Below are positions 27,052 to 35,380 of a DNA stretch of 64,000 bases, piece after piece (the stretch's first letter is position 1; every line of letters starts with the position of its first letter). The notes under the pieces are model-generated. The model did not search any database. It had not been told where the DNA came from and was given only the letters and a program-made list of their open reading frames with translations. The translations under genes and the position numbers were made by a program. This DNA comes from Phocaeicola vulgatus ATCC 8482 (GTDB taxonomy: Bacteria; Bacteroidota; Bacteroidia; Bacteroidales; Bacteroidaceae), in contig NC_009614.1 in NCBI RefSeq assembly GCF_000012825.1, forward strand, positions 3,224,001 to 3,288,000, read 5' to 3'.

Positions 27052-27407
27052 TTAATCAGAATATTTCTGCCAAAAATACAGATAGTCTTTGGAATGGGCA
27101 AACGGTTTGGCATTTTCTCCGTTAATTTTTAACTTCTTTGTTGGATTATGCTGTTCCTTTTTTCTAATTACAATATAAGCCCGCTTGCTTTAAGCAGGTG
27201 TGTATTGGTGGTGACTATAATTCTTTTAACTTCTTTGTGGAGAATATATGGGGTATTGGAACGGGGATGAACTCTGTATGAATTCCATCGCTTTTTTTAT
27301 GTTAAGATGCTACTTAAACATTAGTTTATGTAATATAAATTAAGGCGGTTTGCAAATTATTTATTAATTTCGCACTTCATTTTTAATGTTTAATATAAAA
27401 AATATTT
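27052..27407. other. intergenic region before the TlpA-SusC-SusD cluster
   Basis: These 356 bp hold the leftward promoter of the radical SAM gene (27071-27102). The rest is AT-rich with only a weak rightward -7 (TAATTTCG near 27370) before the TlpA-like gene. No gene or clear hairpin is seen. Confidence 0.5.
27071..27102 (-). promoter_or_regulatory. promoter of the radical SAM / TIGR03915 pair
   Basis: On the minus strand TTTG (27102-27099), 20 bp, then TATTTTTG (27078-27071): both elements match the consensus exactly. Confidence 0.8.
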
Positions 27408-28748
27408 ATGGAGTGGTTTAAGAAAAAAATGAGAGTCTTTCTTTTTGTCTGTTTGTTATTCCCTTTTTATAGTTATGCGGCAAAGATTTCTTTGTCTATA
27501 AGTGGTAAAATAGAAGATCATTCAGCAATGCTTTATTTTCCTGACGGGAGAGAACTTCCTATTTCAATAGATGCTTCAGGAAAGGGAGAATTGGTAGTCG
27601 ATGTTACGGAGCCTGTTTATGTGGCATTAGGTTATCATTATATAAGTCGTACTTTGTTGCTTACACCTGATACAGATATACAAATTTCTTTTGAAAATAA
27701 AAAATTTGGAGAACGTGTAGCCATTACAGGCACAGGTTCACAAGTAAATATCTATTTGAATAACGGACGTTTGAAAGCAGCAAAAATTGATGATATGGCA
27801 TTAGGAGAAAAAGCGTTCTTTTTGAAAATGGATAGTATTTTGAATGTAAATCTGCAAGAGTTGGATCATGCCGGATTATCAGAGGAAATTAATGAAATGG
27901 AGAAAATACGTTTGAAATATTTTACTTGTGCTACATTGCCTTCTTATCCTTATTTCCATATGCGTATAGCTAAGGATTCTACTTATGAAGCTTCTTTAGA
28001 ATATTGGAGTAAGTTACAGGAGTTGATGGTTATGGATGCTTCTTTGTTGCGATATGACGAATTCCGTTCATTTTTGGTTGAGGCGGTAAGCAGAGTGGCA
28101 AGAAAACAATACCCGGAATCAAAGTCTTTGGATGCAGTAGTCCGATATGTGGAATCGGAAGTGAAGGAGCCTGGTATTGCAGAGTTCTTAATAAATAAGA
28201 ATGTATATGCTTATGTAGAGAGATATGGACTTGATTCTGCTGATGCTTATTGTGCTGTGTTCGATCGGTATGTAAAATCACCGCTATTGGTGAAGAATTT
28301 TGAGACATTGTGCAATCGTTGGCGCAAATTGTCGGTAGGAGCTCTTTCTCCAAATTTTAACTGTACGGATTTGTCTGGTAAAAAAGTTTCTCTTTCTGAT
28401 TTTAAGGGAAAGTATGTATATATAGATATTTGGGCTACTTGGTGTGGTCCTTGCCAACGTGAAATTCCACATTTGCAAAAGTTAGAAGAAAAATACCATG
28501 GAAAAGATATTTATTTTGTTAGTATCTCATGTGATAATAACAAAAAAGCATGGGAAAATAGAGTGAGGGCTGGTTTAAAGGGTATTCAGTTGCATTTTGT
28601 AAATGGAGATACATTTATGAATGACTACATGATAAAGGGGATTCCCCGTTTTATTCTTTTAGATAAGGAAGGAAAAATTATATCGGTGGATATGAGTCGT
28701 CCTTCTGATCCCAAAACAATAGCTAAATTAGATGAATTACTTAACTGA
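27408..28748 (+). CDS. TlpA-like thioredoxin family protein
   Basis: A 446-residue exported protein with a signal (about 8-24, ending SYA), an N-terminal beta-sandwich-like and helical region (25-300) common in Bacteroides TlpA proteins, and a C-terminal thioredoxin domain (about 305-445). The active site WCGPC is near 345-349 with the usual IDIWATWCGPCQREIPHL context and a cis-Pro IPRFIL near 408. It acts in disulfide exchange in the periplasm or outer membrane. It precedes SusC by 29 bp. The start could also be the ATG at 27432 (MRVFLF). Confidence 0.88.
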   Translation: MEWFKKKMRVFLFVCLLFPFYSYAAKISLSISGKIEDHSAMLYFPDGRELPISIDASGKGELVVDVTEPVYVALGYHYISRTLLLTPDTDIQISFENKKFGERVAITGTGSQVNIYLNNGRLKAAKIDDMALGEKAFFLKMDSILNVNLQELDHAGLSEEINEMEKIRLKYFTCATLPSYPYFHMRIAKDSTYEASLEYWSKLQELMVMDASLLRYDEFRSFLVEAVSRVARKQYPESKSLDAVVRYVESEVKEPGIAEFLINKNVYAYVERYGLDSADAYCAVFDRYVKSPLLVKNFETLCNRWRKLSVGALSPNFNCTDLSGKKVSLSDFKGKYVYIDIWATWCGPCQREIPHLQKLEEKYHGKDIYFVSISCDNNKKAWENRVRAGLKGIQLHFVNGDTFMNDYMIKGIPRFILLDKEGKIISVDMSRPSDPKTIAKLDELLN

Positions 28749-28777
28749 CTTTTATATTGATAAATTTTTTTAATTTT

Positions 28778-31700
28778 ATGAGTGAAGAATCAGTAAACTC
28801 AAGAAGGTGCAAAGGGGGAAATCTGTTTTTTTCAAGAATTCTTTTTTGTATTTGTTTGTGTGGACCGGTAGCTTATGCGTTGGCAGAGGAAAGTACTGTC
28901 GTTTCAGAAATACGGCAGAATGAAAAAAAATCTATTTCGGGAGTGGTTACAGATACTAATGATGAACCGTTGATTGGAGCGACTGTATTGGTAAAAGGAA
29001 CTCAGAATGGTACCGTAACAGATGTGGATGGACGTTTCCATCTGAAGGTAAACAGTGGGGAAACACTTGTGGTTTCATATATTGGTATGAAATCAAAAGA
29101 AGTGGCGGTTGTGGATGGAAAGAAAGAGCTTTTTATTCGGTTGGATGCGGACACTGAAATGTTGGATGAAGTGTTGGTTACTGGATATCAGACTTTGTCG
29201 AAAGAACGTTCTACGGGTGCGTTTTCTAAAGTTTCTACTGAAAAGTTAGAGTTGAAACGTATGGATAACTTGTCTTCTATGCTTGAGGGACAAGTGGCTG
29301 GATATGTGAATGGACAGATTCGTGGTGTCACAACCATGAATGCTGTCGCGAATCCGATGGTCGTGATTGATGGATTTCCTGTAGAAAATACAACATTAGA
29401 CAGAATAGGGCAGACAACTGAAAATATGCCTGATTTAAATCCGGAAGATATTGAAAGCGTAACAGTGCTGAAAGATGCTGCTGCTGCTTCTATCTACGGT
29501 GCGCGAGCTGCTAATGGCGTGATTGTGATTACTACGAAAAAGGCTAAAGAAGGTAAAGCGGAAGTAAGTTTTTCTTCTACCTTTACAGTGCACCCTTATT
29601 CTTATTATAAAAAAAATCGGACTAATGCGGCTGATGTTATTGCTATGGAACGTGAATGGGCGACTATGGCATTGAGTACGCCTGAGGCTGCGGAGATGCA
29701 GGCTGCCGATTTGCGTGAAAACGGACCATATCCTAGTTTGGGAGTTAATACTTTGTTAGATATGTACACTGGGAAAATCAGTATGGCTGAGGGAGATAAA
29801 ATTCTGAATCAGTTGGCTTCCTACGGTTATCAATATTATGATCAGGCAGAAAAATATGGTAAGCGTAACCCTTTTTACCAGCAGTATAATTTGAGGGTAG
29901 GTAAAACAACAGAGCGTAATTCTTTTAATTTCTCTACTACTTATTGGGATAATGATTATGAGGATATAAATCATAGTGATTGGAAATTAGGTATCAATAT
30001 TACTAATTCATTACAGCTAACCAATTGGTTGCATTTTGATACAGGCGTTTATCTGAAATATGGCAAAGAGAAGAACCAGTCATATGATTTGTTTGATCCG
30101 GGCTTTTCTGTCATGCCTTATGATCCGTTGGTCAATGCAGATGGAAGTTATTTTGTGGCACCTTCACAAAGTGACAAGTCACGTCGTGATTTAGTGGATC
30201 AATATGGGCTGTATTCAGAAGATCTCGTGCCGATGGATGAGTTGAATTATGCTCTTAATACAACCAAAACTTTTGAAACCCGCGCTTATGCTAAGTTGAA
30301 GTTTGATTTGACTTCTTGGTTGAATTACAATGTGATGTTCCAATATGAAACAAGTGATTCGGATTATGAATCATTGGGTGAGAAAGAGTCAAATTTTATG
30401 CGTAAGCGTATTAATGATTTTACCAGCAAATCACCGAATGGCAGTTCTTTGGTATATAATCTGCCGAATGGAGATTCGTTTCATACGTTGAAGAACAGCA
30501 AACATAGTTATAACTTCCGTCAACAGTTGAGTCTTGATAAAACATTTGATGAAAAGCATAATTTAGTATGGATATTAGGACAGGAAGTGCGCCATTCATT
30601 GATTAATTTTGATGAAAATACGGTATACGGATATGATCCGGAGCTTAAAACATGGCAAAATTATAATATGAAAGATTTGGCTTATTTTTCGGGCTTGTTA
30701 GGATCTGCTCAGTTAGATCAGAATAGTATTGCTTCGTCTCGTGAATTGCTTAATCGTTTTGTTTCCTTCTATTCGAATGCATCGTATACGTATGATGATA
30801 AATATGTACTTTCTGGAAGTATTCGTTGGGATCGTTCGAACTTGTGGGGAACTAATTCGAAATACCAGAATAAACCTTTATGGTCAGTCGGGGGAAGTTG
30901 GAATATCTATAAAGAGAAATTCTTTCAAGCGGATTTTGTAGACATGTTGAAATTACGCGCTTCATACGGTATTGGTGGTAATATTGGGCGTAATACAGCT
31001 CCCTATCTGATAGCTTCCTATTATGATTCCAGCCTTGTGGATGGTATGGCAGGGTCTGTGAATACTCCTCCCAATAAGGATATCCGTTGGGAAAAGACAA
31101 CGACTGTGAATGTAGGTGTAGATTTTGCTTTGTTCCGTCATCGTCTGTCGGGAACAATAGAGTATTATAATAAATATAGTGTTGATCTACTTGCTGCTAT
31201 AAATGGTAGTCCTACACAAGGGTTTGGCTATACAACGTTGATGACGAATAATGGAAAAATGGTAAACCGGGGAGTGGAAATCACTTTGAGCGGAGAGATT
31301 ATCCGTCAGAAGGACTTTAGTTGGAACGCTTCATTGTTATATGCATTTAATCGTAATAAAGTAAAACACATCAGTGTGCAACCAAGTTTGTGGGATAGCC
31401 GTATAAGTATGCCTACCAGTTATCCTATGGTTGGAAAACCATTATATGGTATTTATGCGTATAAGTGGGCTGGATTGAATGAGAATGGTGATCCACAGGT
31501 ATATGATGCGGAAAATAATGTCACTTCAGGTCCTGCACGTGATTATCATGCATTGGTTTATTGTGGTACGACTGTTCCTATACATAATGCTTCGTTAACC
31601 AATGTATTACGTTATAAAGGTTTTGAATTTTCAGCAATGCTGATATTGGATGCAGGTCACAAGTTGCGGTCAAGCAATATTCCAAGCATTAATATGTCGA

Positions 31701-32059
31701 ACGGACGTATTACATCTACTGCTAAGGGTATAGTGGACCGTTGGACTCAGCCTGGGGATGTAACGGACGTACCACGTCTGCTTTTCTCTAATGATACGGA
31801 GAATTTTAATACACACCGTACGGAATTATATCGTTATTCGGATTTGTTTGTGTATGATGCATCAAATATTCGTTTGAGTAATATTTCATTGGCGTACAGA
31901 GTTCCGGCCCATTGGTGCAAGAAAATTTCTCTTTCCGGCGCTCGTCTTCAGTTCAATGTAGAGAATGTAGCAACATTTGCTTTTGATAGTAAAGCGAATT
32001 ACGATTTAGGCGGTAAAGTGAAACCGAATTATGTATGGGGATTGTATTTGAATTTTTAA
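28778..32059 (+). CDS. SusC/RagA family TonB-dependent outer membrane transporter
   Basis: An outer-membrane TonB-dependent transporter, 1093 residues from the ATG at 28778 (MSEESVNS; a TTG at 28757 is less likely). Seen in order are a signal anchor (about 17-37), a carboxypeptidase-like domain (SISGVVTDTNDEPLIGATVLV from about 50), a TonB box (DEVLVTGYQ near 130), the plug (MVVIDGFPVENTT, SVTVLKDAAAASIYGARAANGVIVI), and the barrel ending in a C-terminal Phe (WGLYLNF). No N-terminal STN signalling domain is present, so it should not signal to an anti-sigma factor. The substrate is unknown. Confidence 0.95.
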   Translation: MSEESVNSRRCKGGNLFFSRILFCICLCGPVAYALAEESTVVSEIRQNEKKSISGVVTDTNDEPLIGATVLVKGTQNGTVTDVDGRFHLKVNSGETLVVSYIGMKSKEVAVVDGKKELFIRLDADTEMLDEVLVTGYQTLSKERSTGAFSKVSTEKLELKRMDNLSSMLEGQVAGYVNGQIRGVTTMNAVANPMVVIDGFPVENTTLDRIGQTTENMPDLNPEDIESVTVLKDAAAASIYGARAANGVIVITTKKAKEGKAEVSFSSTFTVHPYSYYKKNRTNAADVIAMEREWATMALSTPEAAEMQAADLRENGPYPSLGVNTLLDMYTGKISMAEGDKILNQLASYGYQYYDQAEKYGKRNPFYQQYNLRVGKTTERNSFNFSTTYWDNDYEDINHSDWKLGINITNSLQLTNWLHFDTGVYLKYGKEKNQSYDLFDPGFSVMPYDPLVNADGSYFVAPSQSDKSRRDLVDQYGLYSEDLVPMDELNYALNTTKTFETRAYAKLKFDLTSWLNYNVMFQYETSDSDYESLGEKESNFMRKRINDFTSKSPNGSSLVYNLPNGDSFHTLKNSKHSYNFRQQLSLDKTFDEKHNLVWILGQEVRHSLINFDENTVYGYDPELKTWQNYNMKDLAYFSGLLGSAQLDQNSIASSRELLNRFVSFYSNASYTYDDKYVLSGSIRWDRSNLWGTNSKYQNKPLWSVGGSWNIYKEKFFQADFVDMLKLRASYGIGGNIGRNTAPYLIASYYDSSLVDGMAGSVNTPPNKDIRWEKTTTVNVGVDFALFRHRLSGTIEYYNKYSVDLLAAINGSPTQGFGYTTLMTNNGKMVNRGVEITLSGEIIRQKDFSWNASLLYAFNRNKVKHISVQPSLWDSRISMPTSYPMVGKPLYGIYAYKWAGLNENGDPQVYDAENNVTSGPARDYHALVYCGTTVPIHNASLTNVLRYKGFEFSAMLILDAGHKLRSSNIPSINMSNGRITSTAKGIVDRWTQPGDVTDVPRLLFSNDTENFNTHRTELYRYSDLFVYDASNIRLSNISLAYRVPAHWCKKISLSGARLQFNVENVATFAFDSKANYDLGGKVKPNYVWGLYLNF

Positions 32060-32062
32060 AGG

Positions 32063-33514
32063 ATGAATAATATGAAAAAACAAATGATAAAGATAAGCAG
32101 TCTGCTTTTTGTTATGGTGGCTATGATGCTTTCCGCTTGTGATGATTATTTGGATGATGTGCCGAAAGGGCAGAAGATTCCGAAGACATGGGAAGACTAT
32201 AATGCTTTTATCCGAAATAATTTTTCCTACCATTTTCTTGATCCCGATCAGCTTGCGGTATTAGCAGGAGATATATTTAAACTTCCTTCTGCCGTAACTA
32301 GTCCGTCGTTAACACGTGCCAATTATTACGCAGATGAATCTGTAAATCGAATAGACTTAATGACAGGCAATGATAAGAACCCTTATTTTAATGCTTATGA
32401 GGGACTTTTTGCGTGGAATCTAATCGTAGAGGATGTACCGGATGCGACAGAATGTACGGAGGTTCAGCGCCGTCAGTTAATAGCTCAGGGACGTGTTCTT
32501 AGAGCCATGCATTATTTTTATTTGGCTAATTTTTATGCTGACCAGTATGATGAGGCTACTAAGGATAAACTGTCAGTTCCTTTGATAACTTCGGCTTCTG
32601 TGGAGGCTCCGTCGCCGCAGGTAACTTTGCAAACAATCTATGAGTTTATGCTTGATGATTTGAATAAGGCGGTTGAAGATCTGCCTGTACATAGTGAGTC
32701 GATTCTTCATCCTAATCGGGCACTTGGATATGGTATGTTGGCTCGAGTGTATTTGTCTGTGGGGGATTATGACAATGCTTTGAAGAACGCTTCATTGGCA
32801 TTGGAGCAAAATGACCAGCTTTTTAACTGGATAGATCTTTATGAGGCGGATAAGGAGCGCTATGATGATCCCAAGAATTATACATCAGGGGTAGCCGGTA
32901 ATCCTGAAACAGATAATGTAGAGAATTATATTTATTGTTATGGATCTTCCACTTCAGGCTGGACTGGCTTGAATAACACAAGCTACGCTATTTCTCCTGA
33001 ACGGGCGGCTCGTTTTGAAAAGGGGGATACTCGTCTGCTGACCCATTGGAAATCCAGAGTGTCATCTTCCGGTATTCCTTATTATGCGGGTATCTATGCT
33101 TTGGAAATGAATAAAGGAGGTATGCGTTCACCTGAAATGTATTATATAAAGGCCGAATGTTTGGCTCGTAAAGGGGGAGAAGCTAATATTAGAGAAGCAA
33201 TGGAACTGGTGAATAAGGTGAGAAAAACACGTATTCTTCTTGAGTTTTATCAAGATTGGACTGCTGCAACAACGAAAGAAGCAGTGGAAAAAATAATAAG
33301 AGATAAAGAGAGTGAATATATCCAGACTCAGGTTATATATTGTGATTATAGACGTTTGAATAAGGATCCGGAGTATGCCCGTACTTTTCCACGCACTATT
33401 GAAGGAAAAGAGTATATTCTAAAGTCTGATTCGCATTTATGGATTATGCCTTTTCCGCGTGAAGCCGTATCTAATCCTGGAAATGGAACGATTACACAGA
33501 ATGTGGAAAAGTAA
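32063..33514 (+). CDS. SusD/RagB family outer membrane lipoprotein
   Basis: The surface lipoprotein partner of the SusC transporter, capping it and binding substrate. The 483-residue product has lipobox MLSAC (Cys26 from the first ATG; the ATG at 32072 is also possible) and TPR-like helices (QGRVLRAMHYFYLANFYADQY near 146-166, ALGYGMLARVYLSVGDYDNALKNAS near 217-241). The end PFPREAVSNPGNGTITQN is the typical SusD C-terminus. It starts 3 bp after SusC. No glycosidase, sulfatase or protease gene follows, so the nutrient cannot be inferred. Confidence 0.94.
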   Translation: MNNMKKQMIKISSLLFVMVAMMLSACDDYLDDVPKGQKIPKTWEDYNAFIRNNFSYHFLDPDQLAVLAGDIFKLPSAVTSPSLTRANYYADESVNRIDLMTGNDKNPYFNAYEGLFAWNLIVEDVPDATECTEVQRRQLIAQGRVLRAMHYFYLANFYADQYDEATKDKLSVPLITSASVEAPSPQVTLQTIYEFMLDDLNKAVEDLPVHSESILHPNRALGYGMLARVYLSVGDYDNALKNASLALEQNDQLFNWIDLYEADKERYDDPKNYTSGVAGNPETDNVENYIYCYGSSTSGWTGLNNTSYAISPERAARFEKGDTRLLTHWKSRVSSSGIPYYAGIYALEMNKGGMRSPEMYYIKAECLARKGGEANIREAMELVNKVRKTRILLEFYQDWTAATTKEAVEKIIRDKESEYIQTQVIYCDYRRLNKDPEYARTFPRTIEGKEYILKSDSHLWIMPFPREAVSNPGNGTITQNVEK

Positions 33515-33605
33515 TAAAGCGATAATTTTGCGATAGAATTTATATTATCGATAGGAGTATTCTGAAAAGATTAAGAAATATCCGGATATCCTATAGAGAG
33601 AAACA

Positions 33606-33635
33606 AAAAGGGCGGAACAAAAAATCCGCCCTTTT
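33606..33635. terminator. bidirectional terminator between susD and slyD
   Basis: Perfect arms AAAAGGGCGGA and TCCGCCCTTTT with an 8-nt loop lie between two convergent genes, giving T runs on both strands. Confidence 0.85.
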
Positions 33636-33661
33636 CTCGTTTTATTATTTTTCAAATTGGA

Positions 33662-34240
33662 TTAGTGGCAATGTCCGCATCCACAGTTGTTTTCATCACT
33701 ACAACCATCACCGCATCCACCTCCGCAGTCACCACAACCACAGCCGCATCCTTCTCCACTCATCATTTTTACCATTTCCTGAATTTCTTCATTAGTGGCT
33801 GTGCGGGATTCTACTACTTCACCTTCAAAAGTGAGATCTTTACCTGCATGAGGATGGTTTAAATCTACAGTAACAGTGTCATTGGTTACTTCGCTTACGG
33901 TAGCGTAGAAGTGATGGCCTTCATTGTCCTGTAAGGGAATGACAGCCCCCGGGAAGATACGTTCTTCATCAAAAACACCATCAATGGTGAACATATCTTT
34001 AGATACAGTGCGCACACCTTCGGGCATATATTCTCCGTAGGCTTCTGCGGTAGGAATGACAAATTCAAATTTATCACCCTTCTTCAAGGCTGTTATTTCT
34101 GTTTCAAAGCGTTCCAGTGTGGTTCCTAAGCCGGATATGAACTGGAAAGGATGTTCTACAGTTGCTTCTTCTACCAATGTTTTCTGGCCGTCTTGCATTA
34201 CATAAAGTTTGTATGCTACGGTGATGTACTTATTTTCCAT
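33662..34240 (-). CDS. slyD: FKBP-type prolyl isomerase SlyD
   Basis: A cytosolic prolyl isomerase and metallochaperone. Of 192 residues, about 1-70 and 125-150 form the FKBP domain (FISGLGTTLERFETEITALKKGDKFEF near 33-59), with the inserted IF chaperone domain between them at about 70-125 and GEYMPEGVRTVSKDMF at its boundary. The last ~30 residues are a tail very rich in Cys, Gly and His (CGCGCGDC, CGCGHCH), the metal-binding tail of SlyD. Nickel delivery is the known role of such tails. It is transcribed alone between a terminator and a -7 element at 34294-34301. Confidence 0.94.
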   Translation of the reverse strand: MENKYITVAYKLYVMQDGQKTLVEEATVEHPFQFISGLGTTLERFETEITALKKGDKFEFVIPTAEAYGEYMPEGVRTVSKDMFTIDGVFDEERIFPGAVIPLQDNEGHHFYATVSEVTNDTVTVDLNHPHAGKDLTFEGEVVESRTATNEEIQEMVKMMSGEGCGCGCGDCGGGCGDGCSDENNCGCGHCH

Positions 34241-34293
34241 GTTTTCTTATTATAATAATGTAATATAAACTACTTACGTAAGTTTTCCGTTGG

Positions 34294-34301
34294 CAAAGAT
34301 A
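34294..34301 (-). promoter_or_regulatory. -7 element of slyD
   Basis: TATCTTTG on the minus strand matches the consensus exactly, 53 bp before the ATG. No clear -33 element is present. Confidence 0.5.
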
Positions 34302-34456
34302 CGAATTAATTCCCCTTAATCCTTTGTTATTACGTTTATATTACATAAATTTGTTATTATGATACTATAAATGCATTTTCGGTGGCGTTTAATCCTTGAT
34401 ATAAATCAATTAACTGCTCGTTTTGATAGATGTTTGCTTTAATTAACAGATATATG

Positions 34457-34488
34457 ACAACATGTTATAAAGCATGTTGTTATATTTG
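34457..34488 (+). promoter_or_regulatory. operator-like dyad abutting a -7 element
   Basis: ACAACATG (34457-34464), 8 nt, CATGTTGT (34473-34480) form a perfect 8-bp inverted repeat that fills the -33 to -7 spacer and touches TATATTTG at 34481-34488. A protein binding there would block or replace RNA polymerase contacts at -33, which otherwise lacks a TTTG. This suggests regulation of the small exported protein gene. Confidence 0.55.
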
Positions 34489-34595
34489 CAACGTAAAGAG
34501 AAAGAGATAACGAGATTGTTTTTAAAAGGTATTATTTAGTTCTTAGGTACTAAGTAAATTGTTTTTAGGTTTAACAAATTAAAATTTTAGGTATT

Positions 34596-34970
34596 ATGAA
34601 ACGTTTAGTATTGTTGGTTGTAGTGGCATTAGGAATGTCAGCTACAAGTTTTGCAGGAGAAAAAGTAGAAGGTAAAGATTGGAAGGTAGATGTTAACGTC
34701 GCAAAGTTGAGCAAATATTTGAATCTGGATGCACGTCAGATGGAGGAGGTTGCTAATATTTCTGATTATTTTGCTGACAAAGTGCAAAGCGCAAGCTACG
34801 CAAAAGAAGCTAAACAAGGTAAAAAATTGCGTGAAGCCGTATATGGAAACTTCAAACTGATGAAACGTACATTGACAAATGAGCAGTACAAGAAGTATGT
34901 GCAGTTGTTGAATGTCACATTGAAAAACAAAGGGTTGGATTCCTATATGGAAGATGCGGCGAATAAATAA
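34596..34970 (+). CDS. small exported helical protein of unknown function
   Basis: A 124-residue precursor with a signal peptide (MKRLVLLVVVALGMSATSFA, cleavage near residue 20). The mature protein is helical and basic; the segment LSKYLNLDARQMEEVANISDYF near 38-59 and MKRTLTNEQYKKYVQLLNVTL near 88-108 suggest a helix bundle similar in layout to Spy/CpxP-like or LTXXQ small periplasmic proteins, though no LTxxQ motif is exact. I do not recognise a family with confidence. It has its own promoter with a dyad and a long leader. Confidence 0.65.
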   Translation: MKRLVLLVVVALGMSATSFAGEKVEGKDWKVDVNVAKLSKYLNLDARQMEEVANISDYFADKVQSASYAKEAKQGKKLREAVYGNFKLMKRTLTNEQYKKYVQLLNVTLKNKGLDSYMEDAANK

Positions 34971-34996
34971 ATTTATAAAGTGAAATAAATGAATAG

Positions 34997-35028
34997 AAAA
35001 GAGAGTGCATTGGTTTGTATTCTCTTTT
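34997..35028 (+). terminator. terminator after the small exported protein gene
   Basis: AAAAGAGA (34997-35004) pairs with TCTCTTTT (35021-35028) and is followed by further T. The stem is short and AT-rich, so this is a modest call. Confidence 0.5.
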
Positions 35029-35133
35029 TTATTTATCCGTCGGAAGATATAGTGTATATTTGTGATAAAATGATTGTTTAAAGCCCGATTTAGTTACGAA
35101 TGATAATTTATAAGAAAAAAAATCTTCATTTTA

Positions 35134-35164
35134 TTTGTTTGTTACAAAAAACGCTTTACCTTTG
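35134..35164 (+). promoter_or_regulatory. promoter of the ilv operon
   Basis: TTTG at 35134-35137, 19 bp, then TACCTTTG at 35157-35164 match the Bacteroides consensus. Transcription would start near 35171, about 25 nt before the leader peptide ATG. Confidence 0.75.
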
Positions 35165-35195
35165 CAGTCGTTAAAGAAACAAAGAAAACAGATAT

Positions 35196-35270
35196 ATGAA
35201 TATTACTACTCTAAATAACCTGGCAGTCCTGCATATTATTCGCGTCGTGGTGGTCACACTGGGAGCGTGA
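35196..35270 (+). CDS. ilv operon leader peptide (attenuator peptide)
   Basis: A 24-codon open frame lies between the promoter and ilvD, too short for usual gene finders. It holds 3 Ile, 4 Leu and 5 Val, including two adjacent Ile codons (14-15) and a run of four Val codons (17-20, RVVVVT). These are the end products of the operon it precedes. Its TGA overlaps the first arm of the antiterminator (35267-35276). The arrangement is that of ribosome-mediated attenuation leaders such as ilvL. It is translated only as a sensor; the peptide itself has no other likely role. Confidence 0.85.
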   Translation: MNITTLNNLAVLHIIRVVVVTLGA

Positions 35271-35347
35271 GAAAGGTTGTGTATGTGTAGTTGTACATAT
35301 AAAGAAATAATTGAAAGCCTTTCTCACATGGTGAGGAAGGCTTTTTC
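35267..35347 (+). promoter_or_regulatory. transcription attenuator of the ilv operon
   Basis: Two alternative structures are visible. The antiterminator pairs GTGAGAAAGG (35267-35276) with CCTTTCTCAC (35318-35327), ten perfect base pairs. The terminator pairs 35313-35327 with 35331-35345 over 15 positions (one G-U pair and an ATG loop), followed by a T run. A ribosome that finishes the leader covers 35267-35276, freeing the terminator. A ribosome stalled at the Ile/Val codons leaves that arm free, forms the antiterminator and allows ilvD transcription. Confidence 0.85.
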
Positions 35348-35380
35348 AATAAGTATAGGACGTTATAGATTTAGAATAAG

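Larger units (their letters stand above)
34241..34595. other. intergenic region between slyD and the small exported protein
   Basis: These 355 bp hold the leftward slyD promoter (34294-34301), the rightward operator-like dyad and promoter (34457-34488), and an untranslated leader of about 100 nt before the ATG at 34596. Confidence 0.5.

Noticed and set aside
27408..33514. A polysaccharide utilization locus
   Set aside because: The SusC/SusD pair is clear, but no glycoside hydrolase, lyase, sulfatase or sensor gene lies next to it, so a glycan role is not supported.
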